A DNA stretch of 50,115 nucleotides from an uncultured Clostridia bacterium. Lineage in GTDB: Bacteria; Bacillota; Clostridia; Oscillospirales; Ruminococcaceae. Shown here piece after piece: positions 16,707-24,854 of this stretch. Each line of letters begins with the position of its first letter. Within the stretch, counting starts at the first letter, position 1. The notes beneath the pieces were generated by a model. The model had not been told where the DNA came from. It saw only the letters and a list, made by a program, of their open reading frames with translations, and did no database searches. The position numbers and the translations under genes were made by a program. The stretch lies in contig CANRFR010000004.1 of the NCBI GenBank assembly GCA_947629945.1, positions 1 to 50,115 of the forward strand. Direction: 5' to 3'.

Positions 16707-16934
16707 TTATGCTCCACAATCTACCATATATCCAAGTATATTTTCGCAAAGTCTTCCAGTGGGATTTACAGTTGTATGCCCATCTGCTTCTCCAAGTCCG
16801 TGCATTTGAAAATAATCAGTAACCTTATCATCTACTTCAAGTACCTGATCATCTGTAAGTTCACCATCAATATCAAAATCAAAATGGATTTTGTCAAGTA
16901 TCTTACGATGTTCGGATAACCATTCAAATTTCAC
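16707..16934 (-). CDS. Small acidic protein, putative immunity partner of the capsid-fused toxin
   Basis: This 75-aa protein is strongly acidic (FDFDIDGELTDDQVLEVDD) and ends in a Gly/Cys-containing tail. I do not recognise a family. Its GTG start shares the G of the TAG stop of the minor-capsid/toxin gene, and a GGGGTGA site lies inside the end of that gene, so the two are translationally coupled. A small acidic product immediately behind a basic nuclease-like C-terminal domain is the usual layout of toxin and immunity protein. The pairing is inferred. Confidence 0.6.
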   Translation of the reverse strand: MKFEWLSEHRKILDKIHFDFDIDGELTDDQVLEVDDKVTDYFQMHGLGEADGHTTVNPTGRLCENILGYMVDCGA

Positions 16935-18397
16935 TATTTTATCACCCCGTATTTCTTTTTTAGCTTTGTAGAAGTTTGCCAAACAGTAATTAACTCACCT
17001 GTATCCGGATTGACTTGTACTCTAGCGCTTGCACCAATATATTCTTGGCTTCTCCTTCCTTTGGAATCCACCTTAATTTTACCATAATCAAGCGTATTTG
17101 TCAAGGCATCGACTATATCTTTTTGTGAAACTTTTCGGGATATACTCTGCCCTACAAAATGATCGCTAACATAGGTAACTTGTAATCCGTTTGAGGCGGT
17201 TAAACCCACCAGTGTCTGCATTTGTTTCCACACCTTTGTTGCATAAGATGATTTGCCCGCCAAACGTCTGCCATATTCCGTAACAAATATTCTCTCATAT
17301 TCGGTAAAGGAATTGGCACGTCGGGCGAAATCCTCATATATATCTTCCATTCTGCGAAGCCTAATACTTGCGACTGTATAGTTTTCGACATCTCCCATAG
17401 AGTCCGCGGCAATACAGCGATTTTTTTGCTTACGCATAGCGCGCTCCATTTTTCGCATTTGCTGTTGAGCTTTGTACGCCGTGTACTGCTTACCCTCGTA
17501 GGTAAACGGCGGCGGGTCGAGCGCCGCGAGCTGCTCCTCGGTGTAGGACGGTTTTGTAACGCCCATAATTATCGGGTACGCCGAGTGCCGACAGTTGTAG
17601 TCGTTGATCAGCGGCAGCACTATCGTTTCGTATTGCGAATTCGGATATTGCCGCCCTTGGTAAATCGCGTGCGACGGTCGAGCACCGACGTGAGCGGATA
17701 TCTCCCAGCCGTCCGCGCCAAACTCGGCGGCGTTCTGCTCGGAGATCTTCTGCGTGATCTGTGAAACGCTTGTCATCAGAGCGCGGCGAACCGCGACTTC
17801 TATTCTATCGGAACGCCCCGAAGCGTAACAAACCGTCCGCAATCCGCTGTCCGCCAGAGCATTGCACGCTTGCCGGATTGCGGTGTTGTAGTCGGTAACA
17901 CCCGTTGCGACTTTCATCTGCGCCATATCCATTTGCTTACGCAGAAAATCCGTAAGCGAGGAATACTCGACCTGTCCGTTCGCGTCAATCTCCGCAAATC
18001 CGAGCGTTCCCGTGAGATTTTTGCAAGCGCCGTTAGTCTGTTTGATTTGCGCCGCCATCAACTTTTGGAGCTGCTCGTTGTCCTTTAGCGGTATCGCTGA
18101 GCCGTCGTTTCCGGTCAGCATACGCGCGTCAAATTCATTCGATTTCTCCGCTGCGTCAAGAATAAGATTTCGGATTTCGTCCTCGGAAACGCTGTTGATT
18201 TTAGCAATCTTTTCGGTAATTTCTTTGGTCGACATACCCAGTTCCCGCGCACGGTACATCTGATACTCCGCAGTATCGGTAATTTTTGCCGCGCCCGCGA
18301 TCCTCCGCGCAATGTCGTGAAGAACAAACTCGGACAATTCCTCGTAAATATTCGTAAGCGGCTTGGGGAGATTTTGAAGCTGCTTGGGAGTCAGCAT
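16934..18397 (-). CDS. Minor capsid protein with C-terminal nuclease-toxin-like domain
   Basis: This 487-aa protein begins with a minor capsid (Phage_min_cap2/MuF-like) domain: residues ~1-310 include TDYNTAIRQACNALADSGLRTVCYASGRSDRIE-type sequence, GWEISAHVGARPSHAIYQGR and NDYNCRHSAYPIIMG. A linker rich in Lys/Arg/Gln leads to a middle helical part. The last ~85 residues (VSDHFVGQSISRKVSQKDIV..., RRSQEYIGASARVQVNPDTGELITVWQTS) look like a BECR-fold RNase domain of the PBECR kind seen on phage capsid proteins; His and Arg near its start and the Thr/Ser-rich end are compatible with catalysis. A coupled small acidic gene follows. Standard min_cap2 proteins lack this tail. Confidence 0.78.
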   Translation of the reverse strand: MLTPKQLQNLPKPLTNIYEELSEFVLHDIARRIAGAAKITDTAEYQMYRARELGMSTKEITEKIAKINSVSEDEIRNLILDAAEKSNEFDARMLTGNDGSAIPLKDNEQLQKLMAAQIKQTNGACKNLTGTLGFAEIDANGQVEYSSLTDFLRKQMDMAQMKVATGVTDYNTAIRQACNALADSGLRTVCYASGRSDRIEVAVRRALMTSVSQITQKISEQNAAEFGADGWEISAHVGARPSHAIYQGRQYPNSQYETIVLPLINDYNCRHSAYPIIMGVTKPSYTEEQLAALDPPPFTYEGKQYTAYKAQQQMRKMERAMRKQKNRCIAADSMGDVENYTVASIRLRRMEDIYEDFARRANSFTEYERIFVTEYGRRLAGKSSYATKVWKQMQTLVGLTASNGLQVTYVSDHFVGQSISRKVSQKDIVDALTNTLDYGKIKVDSKGRRSQEYIGASARVQVNPDTGELITVWQTSTKLKKKYGVIK

Positions 18398-19761
18398 TAC
18401 TCATCATCTCCAAACACAGCAGTCATTTCCGGCAACACTGATTTTGCTTTGTCGAGTGGTACGCCGAAATACCAAGCGTTGAAATCCTCGGGTTTGAGCA
18501 GCCCCGCTTAAACCATCTGAAAACGCCGATTAAACTCCGTTCCCGTATCCTCGAAAACGCTGTCTCCAAACTCTATGGCAGGCTCGCCGTCGGCAATGTC
18601 AAAGCCGTAAAATCGCGACAAATTCGCAGTAATTTTCGCGAGAGTTTCAAGCGCGGGTCTTAACTGCCGTTGGAGCTGCGAAACGGTATTGTATGTAGTT
18701 CTGTCCTCGGAAAGCACCTGCGTTGCCGTCACCAAGCCCTTTTGCGAATCGAAAGTAAAAGTACCGCTCGAAACGCCGATCTGAACCTCGTACAAGCGAA
18801 GTTCGGTATTTATAGCCGCCTTGTGAGCCTCCTCGCGAATTTGCGGCGCATAAGCCATTATCTGATTGTCAAGCGTAGTGTTAAAGTCACCTTCAACGGT
18901 AACAAAATAATCATCGGTGATGCCGTCTTTACCACGAAAAATATCTCCGCTGCCAAAAACTTTCGCAGACATTTTTTTGAATTCCGCGATATATTCGGAG
19001 TGCGCGTAATCAATATCGTGAAGCGTTCCGACGGAGTTTGCAAAAATAGATATCGGCAGTTCGCTGTCGAGATCAATATTATTCGCGTAGGGCGTTCTGA
19101 ATGTCGCGATCATTGGAATATCCGATGGTATTTTCCCCTCGGGTAAAAGCGTTTCCCAACGCGGTATCTCCGTCAGTTCCACGCGCTGCCTAGTACCGTA
19201 CAAATACGCAGAATTATGTACATAATGCGCTTCTCCGTCAAATCGGTGATGTTCGCGGCGCTCATAAATTTTACCTTTGTAACGTATACGCTCAAAAAAT
19301 ATTCCCTCGGTGACATGACCGTTTTCGTCAAACATCATCGGAAGAAAATCCCGCGATGTTCCCACATCGAAAAACACCTCGCCGGAGCGCGTTATGTACG
19401 GCTTTATAACCGTGTATCCACCGACAAGCGTAAGCTGCACGATCCTGTCTAAATTCGGCAAAAGGTTTTTCTGCGCGTAAACGTTCAATCGCTCATCGGC
19501 GAGTTCGTATTTTATTTCGCTCGTTACCAATTGTGCTAGATACGCTGTGGAAATATACGCGGTCGGCAAAGGCTTAAAATTTTTATGCGTGGCTTGTCTC
19601 GGCAAATTGCCGCCGAAAATATTCCACCATTCTCTAGTTTTAGCTTGCATTACAGAACTCACTGCCGTCTCGATTTGTGAAATATCCGCAATTTCATCCA
19701 CATTGTCACCGCCTTTTTTAAAACCGCTAAAACGATTTTTTAAATATTTTAAAATTTGCAT
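18397..19761 (-). pseudogene. Portal protein, interrupted by an in-frame ochre codon
   Basis: The product is the SPP1 gp6/DUF1073-like portal through which DNA enters the head. It reads YLKNRFSGFKKGGDNVDEI at the start, has KTREWWNIFGGNLPRQATHKNFKPLPTA-type sequence, and the C-terminal QIGVSSGTFTFD and TATQVLSEDRTTY motifs. The frame meets TAA at 18508-18510 after FNRRFQMV but then continues open for 36 codons (AGLLKPEDFNAWYFGVP...) to a TAA that overlaps the next gene's ATG. The extra codons match the usual portal tail, so a GAA or AAA codon has probably mutated. The shortened 417-aa protein may or may not work. Confidence 0.85.
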
Positions 19762-21011
19762 TATTTATCACTCCTAATAAGCTGCGGAATGTACCGCTCA
19801 AACGAGTACTCGAACGCGTCAAGCGTATCAATATCCGAAGTTCCGTCGTCGAGCCGAACCTCTTTTCCGATAATTTTATCGTCCCACACTGCGCCTTGGA
19901 ACGCGTCAATTAGTGTTTGACACTCACCGGAGAGCATAAAAAATCTTCCGCCGCCCATAAGCATCGTTGTTGCGCGTATACGGTCGTTGATCTCACGCTT
20001 CAGCGAATTTTTAACGATAACTCCGATCGGGCGAAGCGCCTGCCGCAAGCCCGCTATAAGCGTTTGCTCCGCGCTGTCGGCGTAGAGCGCGGAAATTGTT
20101 CCGTATTTATCTTTTATCTCTACACAGAAGTCGTAAACGCGCTTGTACAGTGTTTGCGGGGTCATGTCTGCGGCGGGAATGCGCTCGGTTTTAAGAGCGT
20201 ATAATTTACGCATATCGTGCGTTGTCCCGGAGCAGACAAGCGCGTGTTGGGAACCGTTGCCGCCGAAATCCAAACCGATATTTATATAATCAAAATGCGG
20301 AATATCTTTCGCGAAAAAGACTGTCGGAGAATCCGAAAAAACCTTGTATATAGCGCCGTTCGCGACTACCCACTTGCCCAAAATAAAACGGTCGTAGTAA
20401 ACGCCCGTGTATTCCTTTTTTAGGCTTTGAACGTAATCTGCGGGGAGCGTGGTGTTATCATCAATATGGAAAAACATTCGGAATAAGTCGTCCGAAAGTT
20501 TTTCGTTTTTAAGATATTCCGTCATCAGCCAATGCGTCGGAACATCAGGGTTTGTCGTAGCGATAAGTTTCGCGCCGGGTGCGGACAAACGCGACAGCAG
20601 CATAATAAAAAAATCTTTCGGGAACAGCGTCAGCTCGTCGCAGTACGCGCCGCCTAGAGTGATACCGCGAATTTTGCCCTCGCTGCGCTGATCGTTCGCG
20701 CCCTCCAGCATTATTTTTCGACCAAACAGAACGCCCTCCTTTTTGGAGAGCGAAAATTTAAAATTCTTTTTACCAATCAATTCCTGAAGCGGAAACAAAC
20801 AATTTCTTTTCAAGGTTTGAAGCGACTTCGCGCACATCATATATAAATAATCTTTTGGGCGCGACGCCACCCAAATTGCCCACAAAATAAGCGAAATCCA
20901 CGTTTTCCCCGAACGCACCGAACCCTCAAGGACGTTCAGCCGCTTTAATTTATTGTTTTTAAAAACGTGGATAAGCTCATTCTGCTTTGCCGTAAACGCA
21001 ATTTTATCCAT
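19761..21011 (-). CDS. Terminase large subunit (PBSX-like)
   Basis: This 416-aa packaging motor has an ATPase with Walker A GSVRSGKTWIS near residue 30 and Walker B GGAYCDELTLFP near residue 120, followed by the coupling motif ATTNPD. A nuclease domain has acidic motifs IGLDFGGNG (about residue 240) and ALYADSAEQ. It cuts and pumps DNA into the prohead. It is full length for the PBSX type and overlaps TerS upstream. A Mu phage would instead use a gp28-type enzyme, so packaging style here follows siphoviruses. Confidence 0.93.
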   Translation of the reverse strand: MDKIAFTAKQNELIHVFKNNKLKRLNVLEGSVRSGKTWISLILWAIWVASRPKDYLYMMCAKSLQTLKRNCLFPLQELIGKKNFKFSLSKKEGVLFGRKIMLEGANDQRSEGKIRGITLGGAYCDELTLFPKDFFIMLLSRLSAPGAKLIATTNPDVPTHWLMTEYLKNEKLSDDLFRMFFHIDDNTTLPADYVQSLKKEYTGVYYDRFILGKWVVANGAIYKVFSDSPTVFFAKDIPHFDYINIGLDFGGNGSQHALVCSGTTHDMRKLYALKTERIPAADMTPQTLYKRVYDFCVEIKDKYGTISALYADSAEQTLIAGLRQALRPIGVIVKNSLKREINDRIRATTMLMGGGRFFMLSGECQTLIDAFQGAVWDDKIIGKEVRLDDGTSDIDTLDAFEYSFERYIPQLIRSDK

Positions 21012-21462
21012 TTTTCAAAGCCTCCATAATTTCCTCGATTTTACCCTCGCCATCGCCGGAAGCAACGCCCGTCTTAGAATAATTCTCGGATTTTTTATTA
21101 ATAAGATAAAATTCGATTGCCGCTTGTGACGGCGCGATGTGCTTTTCTAAGGTTTCCACGGTTTTAATGCCGTTTACAAATTTTGTTTTATGCTCTACAA
21201 TCGTGTAACCCGTTGCCGCTCTGATCAGCGCCTGTTCCACTTCGGCGGTAAGAAGTTCGGAGTTTTCCGAAAGAAGTTCCGCGATACCGCCGTGCCGTGT
21301 CTTGATTTCGGATATCTTTTTGGCACGCTTCGCGGGATTTTCGGTAGACAAATAAGCCTCGACAAGCTGCTGCACAGCGGAGGTCGAGGTGGAATTATTA
21401 AGTTTTTCGTGTTCCGCGATCGCCGTGCCGAGCGCCGCGATACTTTTCTTTTTTCGGCTCAC
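21004..21462 (-). CDS. Terminase small subunit
   Basis: This 152-aa protein has a helical N-terminus, a central ALIRAATGYTIVEHKTKFVNG segment and a KHIAPSQAAIEFYLINKKSENY region, all typical of small terminases. It recognises DNA for packaging and recruits TerL, whose start it overlaps by 8 bp. It starts at GTG with GAGGTGATGAT upstream. Confidence 0.78.
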   Translation of the reverse strand: MSRKKKSIAALGTAIAEHEKLNNSTSTSAVQQLVEAYLSTENPAKRAKKISEIKTRHGGIAELLSENSELLTAEVEQALIRAATGYTIVEHKTKFVNGIKTVETLEKHIAPSQAAIEFYLINKKSENYSKTGVASGDGEGKIEEIMEALKNG

Positions 21463-21673
21463 ATCATCACCTCATTTTCGGATATGCCTTTTTAAGCGTT
21501 ATACACCCTTTTTAGAGCGCCGTTTTATAAAAACAGGGGAAACTATATCTCGAAAGTCTGACAGCCCTTAAATCGCAAATTTCGGCTCGTTTTTTCAAGG
21601 GTACAGCTCCGCCCTTTGCGCACATATAAATATGGGCGTACGCTTTAATATTTTTTTGCCGCTGCGGAGCGTA
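21463..21673 (-). other. Non-coding leader between the NusG-like gene and the terminase genes
   Basis: About 210 bp with no supported gene, the longest gap in the late operon. On the transcribed strand it holds a possible stem at 21620-21650 (GCG..CATAT/ATATG..CGC) and a GGGCGGAGCTGTACCCTTG segment followed by AAGGGCTGT, suggesting alternative pairing. Its place right after a NusG-family gene and before the long morphogenesis run makes it a candidate antitermination or loading site. Function is not demonstrated. Confidence 0.4.
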
Positions 21674-22165
21674 TCACGCGTTGACGGGCGGAGCGTCAAA
21701 TTCCACCGAGAAAACAATTCTGTGTTTTTCGCCGTAGATAGTAACGTCCGCCGTGGCGCGTTTGCCGCGCCGATTAAATTTAATTATCTCGTGTTCAAGA
21801 TTTTTTAAGAACCCGCTTGTAATATGCAGAACATTATCCAAAATATATCCGCGAGAAATTCCAATACAGTCGCCGCCGTTGCAAAGCCGCCGAATATAAT
21901 CGTCCTCGTCGGGCGGCAGCGGAAGCTCGCTAACAAATCGGAGAGCACCTCCGCACTTCATCACGCTGTGCCATACCCACGGCTGCAATTCGGGAATATC
22001 CACGAAAATATATCCCGTGAAGATTATCCGCTCGACATATTGCCAATGTCCACGCCGCCGCTCGGCTTTTAATTGCCGCGGACAATACGCGGATATATTT
22101 TTTTGCCGAAGTTCCTCGATTATCGACAACTCGCGCCCGCTTTGAACGAAAAGCACATACAGCAT
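21674..22165 (-). CDS. NusG/RfaH/LoaP-family transcription elongation factor
   Basis: This 163-aa protein has an N-terminal NGN domain (LYVLFVQSGRELSIIEELRQ, then IFTGYIFVDIPEL) and a C-terminal KOW motif (SGFLKNLEHEIIKFNRRGKRA). This is the architecture of NusG paralogs such as RfaH and LoaP, which keep RNA polymerase moving across long operons. A housekeeping NusG would not sit in a phage late operon, so this is a phage specialised paralog, probably for the ~21-kb late transcript. Its ATG overlaps the TAA of the DUF3486 gene. It is followed by a 210-bp leader-like gap. Confidence 0.85.
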   Translation of the reverse strand: MLYVLFVQSGRELSIIEELRQKNISAYCPRQLKAERRRGHWQYVERIIFTGYIFVDIPELQPWVWHSVMKCGGALRFVSELPLPPDEDDYIRRLCNGGDCIGISRGYILDNVLHITSGFLKNLEHEIIKFNRRGKRATADVTIYGEKHRIVFSVEFDAPPVNA

Positions 22166-22707
22166 TATTCCACGTCCTTTCGGGCGGCTATAAATTGCAC
22201 CAATTGCTTATACAGCTCCGGAGCTTCTTTCGCCATAGCGTCGAAAATTTCTTCTTTGAAGCTCTCGAACGCTACGTCCTTAAGATTTTTGACTTTGGCG
22301 TCGTTCTCGTTTTTGTAAGCGATTGCGCGTATCAAACCTGCGCATCGGTCAATCAGCTTAAGCGGATCCGAATTTTTTAAATCGTCCTCGCTAAGCTCCC
22401 GAACCGCTGTCAAAACCTTATGCGACACAAGCCGCGCGATCCCCTCGGTGGTATCAAGCTGCGGATATTTAGCCATTTCCTCGGTGAGTGTTCGCATATT
22501 CTCGCTTGCCAGCCGCAAATCCTGCACCGTGGCGTTAAGCCCTTGAGCGTATCTGCAAACCGCCGCCTCGGAAAGCGTAATGTTTGCAGTATCCCGAACG
22601 AAATTGCATACATCTCGGTAGGTATAATTGCCGAGTATCATTTCCTCGACCGCGCTTTTAATGTCAGTCGGCAGTGCGTCGATCTTGCTGTGTTTACGGT
22701 TGCTCAT
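22165..22707 (-). CDS. Mu gp27-like protein (DUF3486)
   Basis: This 180-aa protein starts NRKHSKIDALPTDIKSAVEEMI and has an HTH-like NITLSEAAVCRYAQGL segment, the DUF3486 signature. In Mu it is gp27, placed just before the terminase and thought to act in packaging. Its presence next to an unrelated small terminase marks the splice point between Mu-type and siphovirus-type genes. Confidence 0.8.
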   Translation of the reverse strand: MSNRKHSKIDALPTDIKSAVEEMILGNYTYRDVCNFVRDTANITLSEAAVCRYAQGLNATVQDLRLASENMRTLTEEMAKYPQLDTTEGIARLVSHKVLTAVRELSEDDLKNSDPLKLIDRCAGLIRAIAYKNENDAKVKNLKDVAFESFKEEIFDAMAKEAPELYKQLVQFIAARKDVE

Positions 22708-22711
22708 ACAT

Positions 22712-23041
22712 TCACCGCCTTATGCAGGGATCGTTGACTTTGCCATTTAAAAATGCAATGCCTTTTGCCGTGAGCTTTGCCTCAAGTTTATACATTTCCG
22801 CGTCGGCAAGGTCGGCGATCTCGGCATGTCCTTCGACGGTGCGGAGCTTTATGTAACCGCTCTCGTTAAGGTAATTTATACAGTCGGAAATTTCGGCGGC
22901 GCTCATTTCCGCACCCAATCCGTACTCCAGATCGCCGACTTTTATATACCTCTCACGGAGAGCGTTCACTGCCCGCAGCACTCGCGCGTTGTTGTCAAGA
23001 AATTTTTCGCGCCGAACTCTTTCAAAATCCAATTTAATCAC
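22712..23041 (-). CDS. Mu gp26-like winged-helix protein
   Basis: This 109-aa protein has a winged-helix pattern (NARVLRAVNALRERY, EISDCINYLNESGYIKLR, then AKLTAKGIAFLNG). A small wHTH protein of this size lies between gp25- and gp27-type genes in Mu-like phages. It uses a GTG start overlapping the previous stop. Target DNA is unknown. Confidence 0.65.
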   Translation of the reverse strand: MIKLDFERVRREKFLDNNARVLRAVNALRERYIKVGDLEYGLGAEMSAAEISDCINYLNESGYIKLRTVEGHAEIADLADAEMYKLEAKLTAKGIAFLNGKVNDPCIRR

Positions 23042-23345
23042 CCCGATTTATGTTGTCGATTTTAGTTTCAAGCCGTGACATTGTGCGGATAAAATCCGCG
23101 TTGCGAACCGTATTTTCCTTTAAAAAATCTATGTTGCTCTCAATTTTTTCAATAGATTTTTTTAGCTCGTTTAATTCGGTCTTGCTCGCGTATTTGTCAT
23201 CCGCGTTTTCGATTTTTTCTTTAAGCTCACGCAGCTCATCTTTGGAAGCGAGGCTGTCGAGCTTGTCAAAACTGCGCTTTAAGAAAAACGTAATTATGCC
23301 GATAGCGGTCGTTAAAATCAAGTTGTAAATTGTACTGAAATCCAT
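23034..23345 (-). CDS. Mu gp25-like membrane coiled-coil protein (DUF2730-like)
   Basis: This 103-aa protein has one N-terminal membrane helix (IYNLILTTAIGIITFFL) followed by a long charged coiled coil (SLASKDELRELKEKIENAD...). The layout matches DUF2730/gp25 proteins found first in the late operon of Mu-like phages. It is the first gene after the putative Mor-dependent promoter. Confidence 0.65.
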   Translation of the reverse strand: MDFSTIYNLILTTAIGIITFFLKRSFDKLDSLASKDELRELKEKIENADDKYASKTELNELKKSIEKIESNIDFLKENTVRNADFIRTMSRLETKIDNINRGD

Positions 23346-23377
23346 ATAATCACCGCCGTTTTTTATTTTGCAAATTC

Positions 23378-23434
23378 ATAATACCATGAAAAATCTAATT
23401 TGTACAACGTGATAATGTGCGTGATATTACGCAC
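23378..23434 (-). promoter_or_regulatory. Putative activator-dependent late promoter with upstream dyad
   Basis: On the minus strand a good -10 (TATTAT, 23383-23378) is paired with a poor -35 (TTGTAC, 23407-23402) at 18 bp. Centred about 54 bp upstream of the likely start is the dyad GTGCGT-GATATT-ACGCAC (23417-23434). Weak -35 plus an upstream dyad is how Mor/C-type activators control Mu middle and late promoters, and a Mor-family gene ends about 45 bp further upstream. Confidence 0.6.
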
Positions 23435-23446
23435 GATTTTACGGCA

Positions 23447-23473
23447 CAAAAAAAGAGCCGCGCAATGCGGCTC
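23447..23473 (-). terminator. Terminator between early/middle and late transcription
   Basis: GAGCCGC (23455-23461) pairs with GCGGCTC (23467-23473) over a 5-nt loop, followed on the minus strand by seven T residues. It ends the transcript just after the Mor-type gene and isolates the late promoter. Confidence 0.85.
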
Positions 23474-23478
23474 AAAAA

Positions 23479-23745
23479 TTATTTTGTCGAAAGCTTTCGT
23501 ACATCGGACACAGTGATCTCCAAATCGCGCGCGATCTGTTCATTGTTATCTCCCTTTTGTTTGCGGCGGCGAATATAGTCTGCAAGCTCGGGCGTAGGTA
23601 TAAGCGACCGGGCTTTGGGTATCCATATTCTGTCGCCGCCGTAAACATCCATAAGAGCGCGGTAATTATCCATACCGATAATTTCAACGACTGCCTGCTG
23701 TTCCTCGTTCAAGTGCGACAACAACACCAAATCAGACATCGGCAT
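23479..23745 (-). CDS. Mor/C-family transcription activator
   Basis: This 88-aa protein (MPMSDLVLLSHLNEEQQAVV...) contains YGGDRIWIPKARSL, matching the Gly-rich strand of the Mor family, and a C-terminal HTH with NNEQIARDLEITVSDVRKL. Mor activates Mu middle transcription by binding a dyad upstream of the promoter. Here the gene lies last in the early block and directly before the candidate dyad promoter of the late block. The ATG at 23745 with GGGGTGAG is favoured over an upstream GTG. Confidence 0.8.
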   Translation of the reverse strand: MPMSDLVLLSHLNEEQQAVVEIIGMDNYRALMDVYGGDRIWIPKARSLIPTPELADYIRRRKQKGDNNEQIARDLEITVSDVRKLSTK

Positions 23746-24211
23746 TTTTCTCACCCCGTTTCATTTTGCGCTCCTCAGAGCGAATTATCCTTTTCAACAT
23801 TTCTATTATCTGTGCGCCCTCATCGCGCGTTACCTTATAGAAAATATCTCCGTCCGTTTTTATGCTCCTATTGGTAACTTTGCAAATGAGACCGCGCAAA
23901 CGTTCGCGCACCTCGACTTCCGACGGTGACAATTTCGCCAATTTATACGCCAGACTAAAGCAGAATTTCTTCTGCTCTCCGGTTATAAATTCATGTTCCG
24001 AGGGCTTTGGCGGACACACATTGTTTTGATAGTCAATCAGCCGCGCGATAATAAAATCCGCTTGCTTTTCGGTAAGTTCCGAAATATGATCTTTTCGCGA
24101 CCACTGTTTTATCCACAAGTGCAGATCATCATCGTTCCCGCGCTCACGGTCGAGAAGTCCGCATTTTGCGCCCAGAGCGTATATCCGTTGTATTTGTTTT
24201 CCCGTTGCCAT
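23732..24211 (-). CDS. GemA/gp16-like protein (DUF1018)
   Basis: This 159-aa protein starts MATGKQIQRIYALGAKCGLL and has WSRKDHISELTEKQADFIIARL, the two hallmark segments of the Mu gp16/GemA family. GemA is reported to modulate host gene expression and DNA topology in Mu; here the role is inferred. It precedes the Mor gene as in Mu-like phages. Confidence 0.78.
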   Translation of the reverse strand: MATGKQIQRIYALGAKCGLLDRERGNDDDLHLWIKQWSRKDHISELTEKQADFIIARLIDYQNNVCPPKPSEHEFITGEQKKFCFSLAYKLAKLSPSEVEVRERLRGLICKVTNRSIKTDGDIFYKVTRDEGAQIIEMLKRIIRSEERKMKRGEKNADV

Positions 24212-24212
24212 T

Positions 24213-24854
24213 TTACGTCACCGCGATTTTGGTGGAGCTGTCCACCGAAACGCCGAGGTTTATGCTCTTGATAATACACTCTTTATCCTCGCCGGACATC
24301 TCCGCTATGCGGCAGAGCGTCTGCCAGATAACCGCCTCGGCATACATATACGCGTAATCTCCCGCGTCCTCCTCGGAAAGTCCGCCTATTTTCATCAGGT
24401 TATCGCGGTCTGTCTCGAATTTTGCGCCCTTGAGTTTTTTCGCGAGCGCCGTCTTTGCTTTGTCGTCGCAAGGCAGCTGCGATATTACGTCCTGCGGCGT
24501 GGATTTGATATAGTCTCCCGTAAAGATACCGATAAGCATACGCTCGATCTCTTTGCTTTGCGGCTTTATCTCGCGCTTTATTTCCTCTTTAAAAATATCT
24601 TTAAAAACATTTTCACCAAGCGCCTCGGAAAGATAATTCGGCGCGGTGATCTCAAGCGATTGCGCCTCGGTGTAAGTCACGGCAGCTTGACTTCCCACGT
24701 CGGCGTATGTACGGGATTTGTATTTGGTGTCGATAACGTCCTCGCTGCCGCGCTCCAAAAAGTATGCCTCAAGCTCCTTTTTGCGCTCGGTGAGCTTGGC
24801 TATCTGCGCTTTAACGGCACTTAATTCGCGCACTTTTTCGGTAATTTCGTCCAT
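24213..24854 (-). CDS. Conserved early phage protein, helical
   Basis: This 213-aa protein has a coiled-coil N-terminus (VRELSAVKAQIAKLTERKKE) and a longer helical body ending NLGVSVDSSTKIAVT. I do not recognise a family. The ATG overlaps the stop of the AbrB-like gene as TAATG and has AAGGAGG upstream. Its place in the early block suggests a DNA-metabolism or host-takeover role, without direct evidence. Confidence 0.6.
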   Translation of the reverse strand: MDEITEKVRELSAVKAQIAKLTERKKELEAYFLERGSEDVIDTKYKSRTYADVGSQAAVTYTEAQSLEITAPNYLSEALGENVFKDIFKEEIKREIKPQSKEIERMLIGIFTGDYIKSTPQDVISQLPCDDKAKTALAKKLKGAKFETDRDNLMKIGGLSEEDAGDYAYMYAEAVIWQTLCRIAEMSGEDKECIIKSINLGVSVDSSTKIAVT

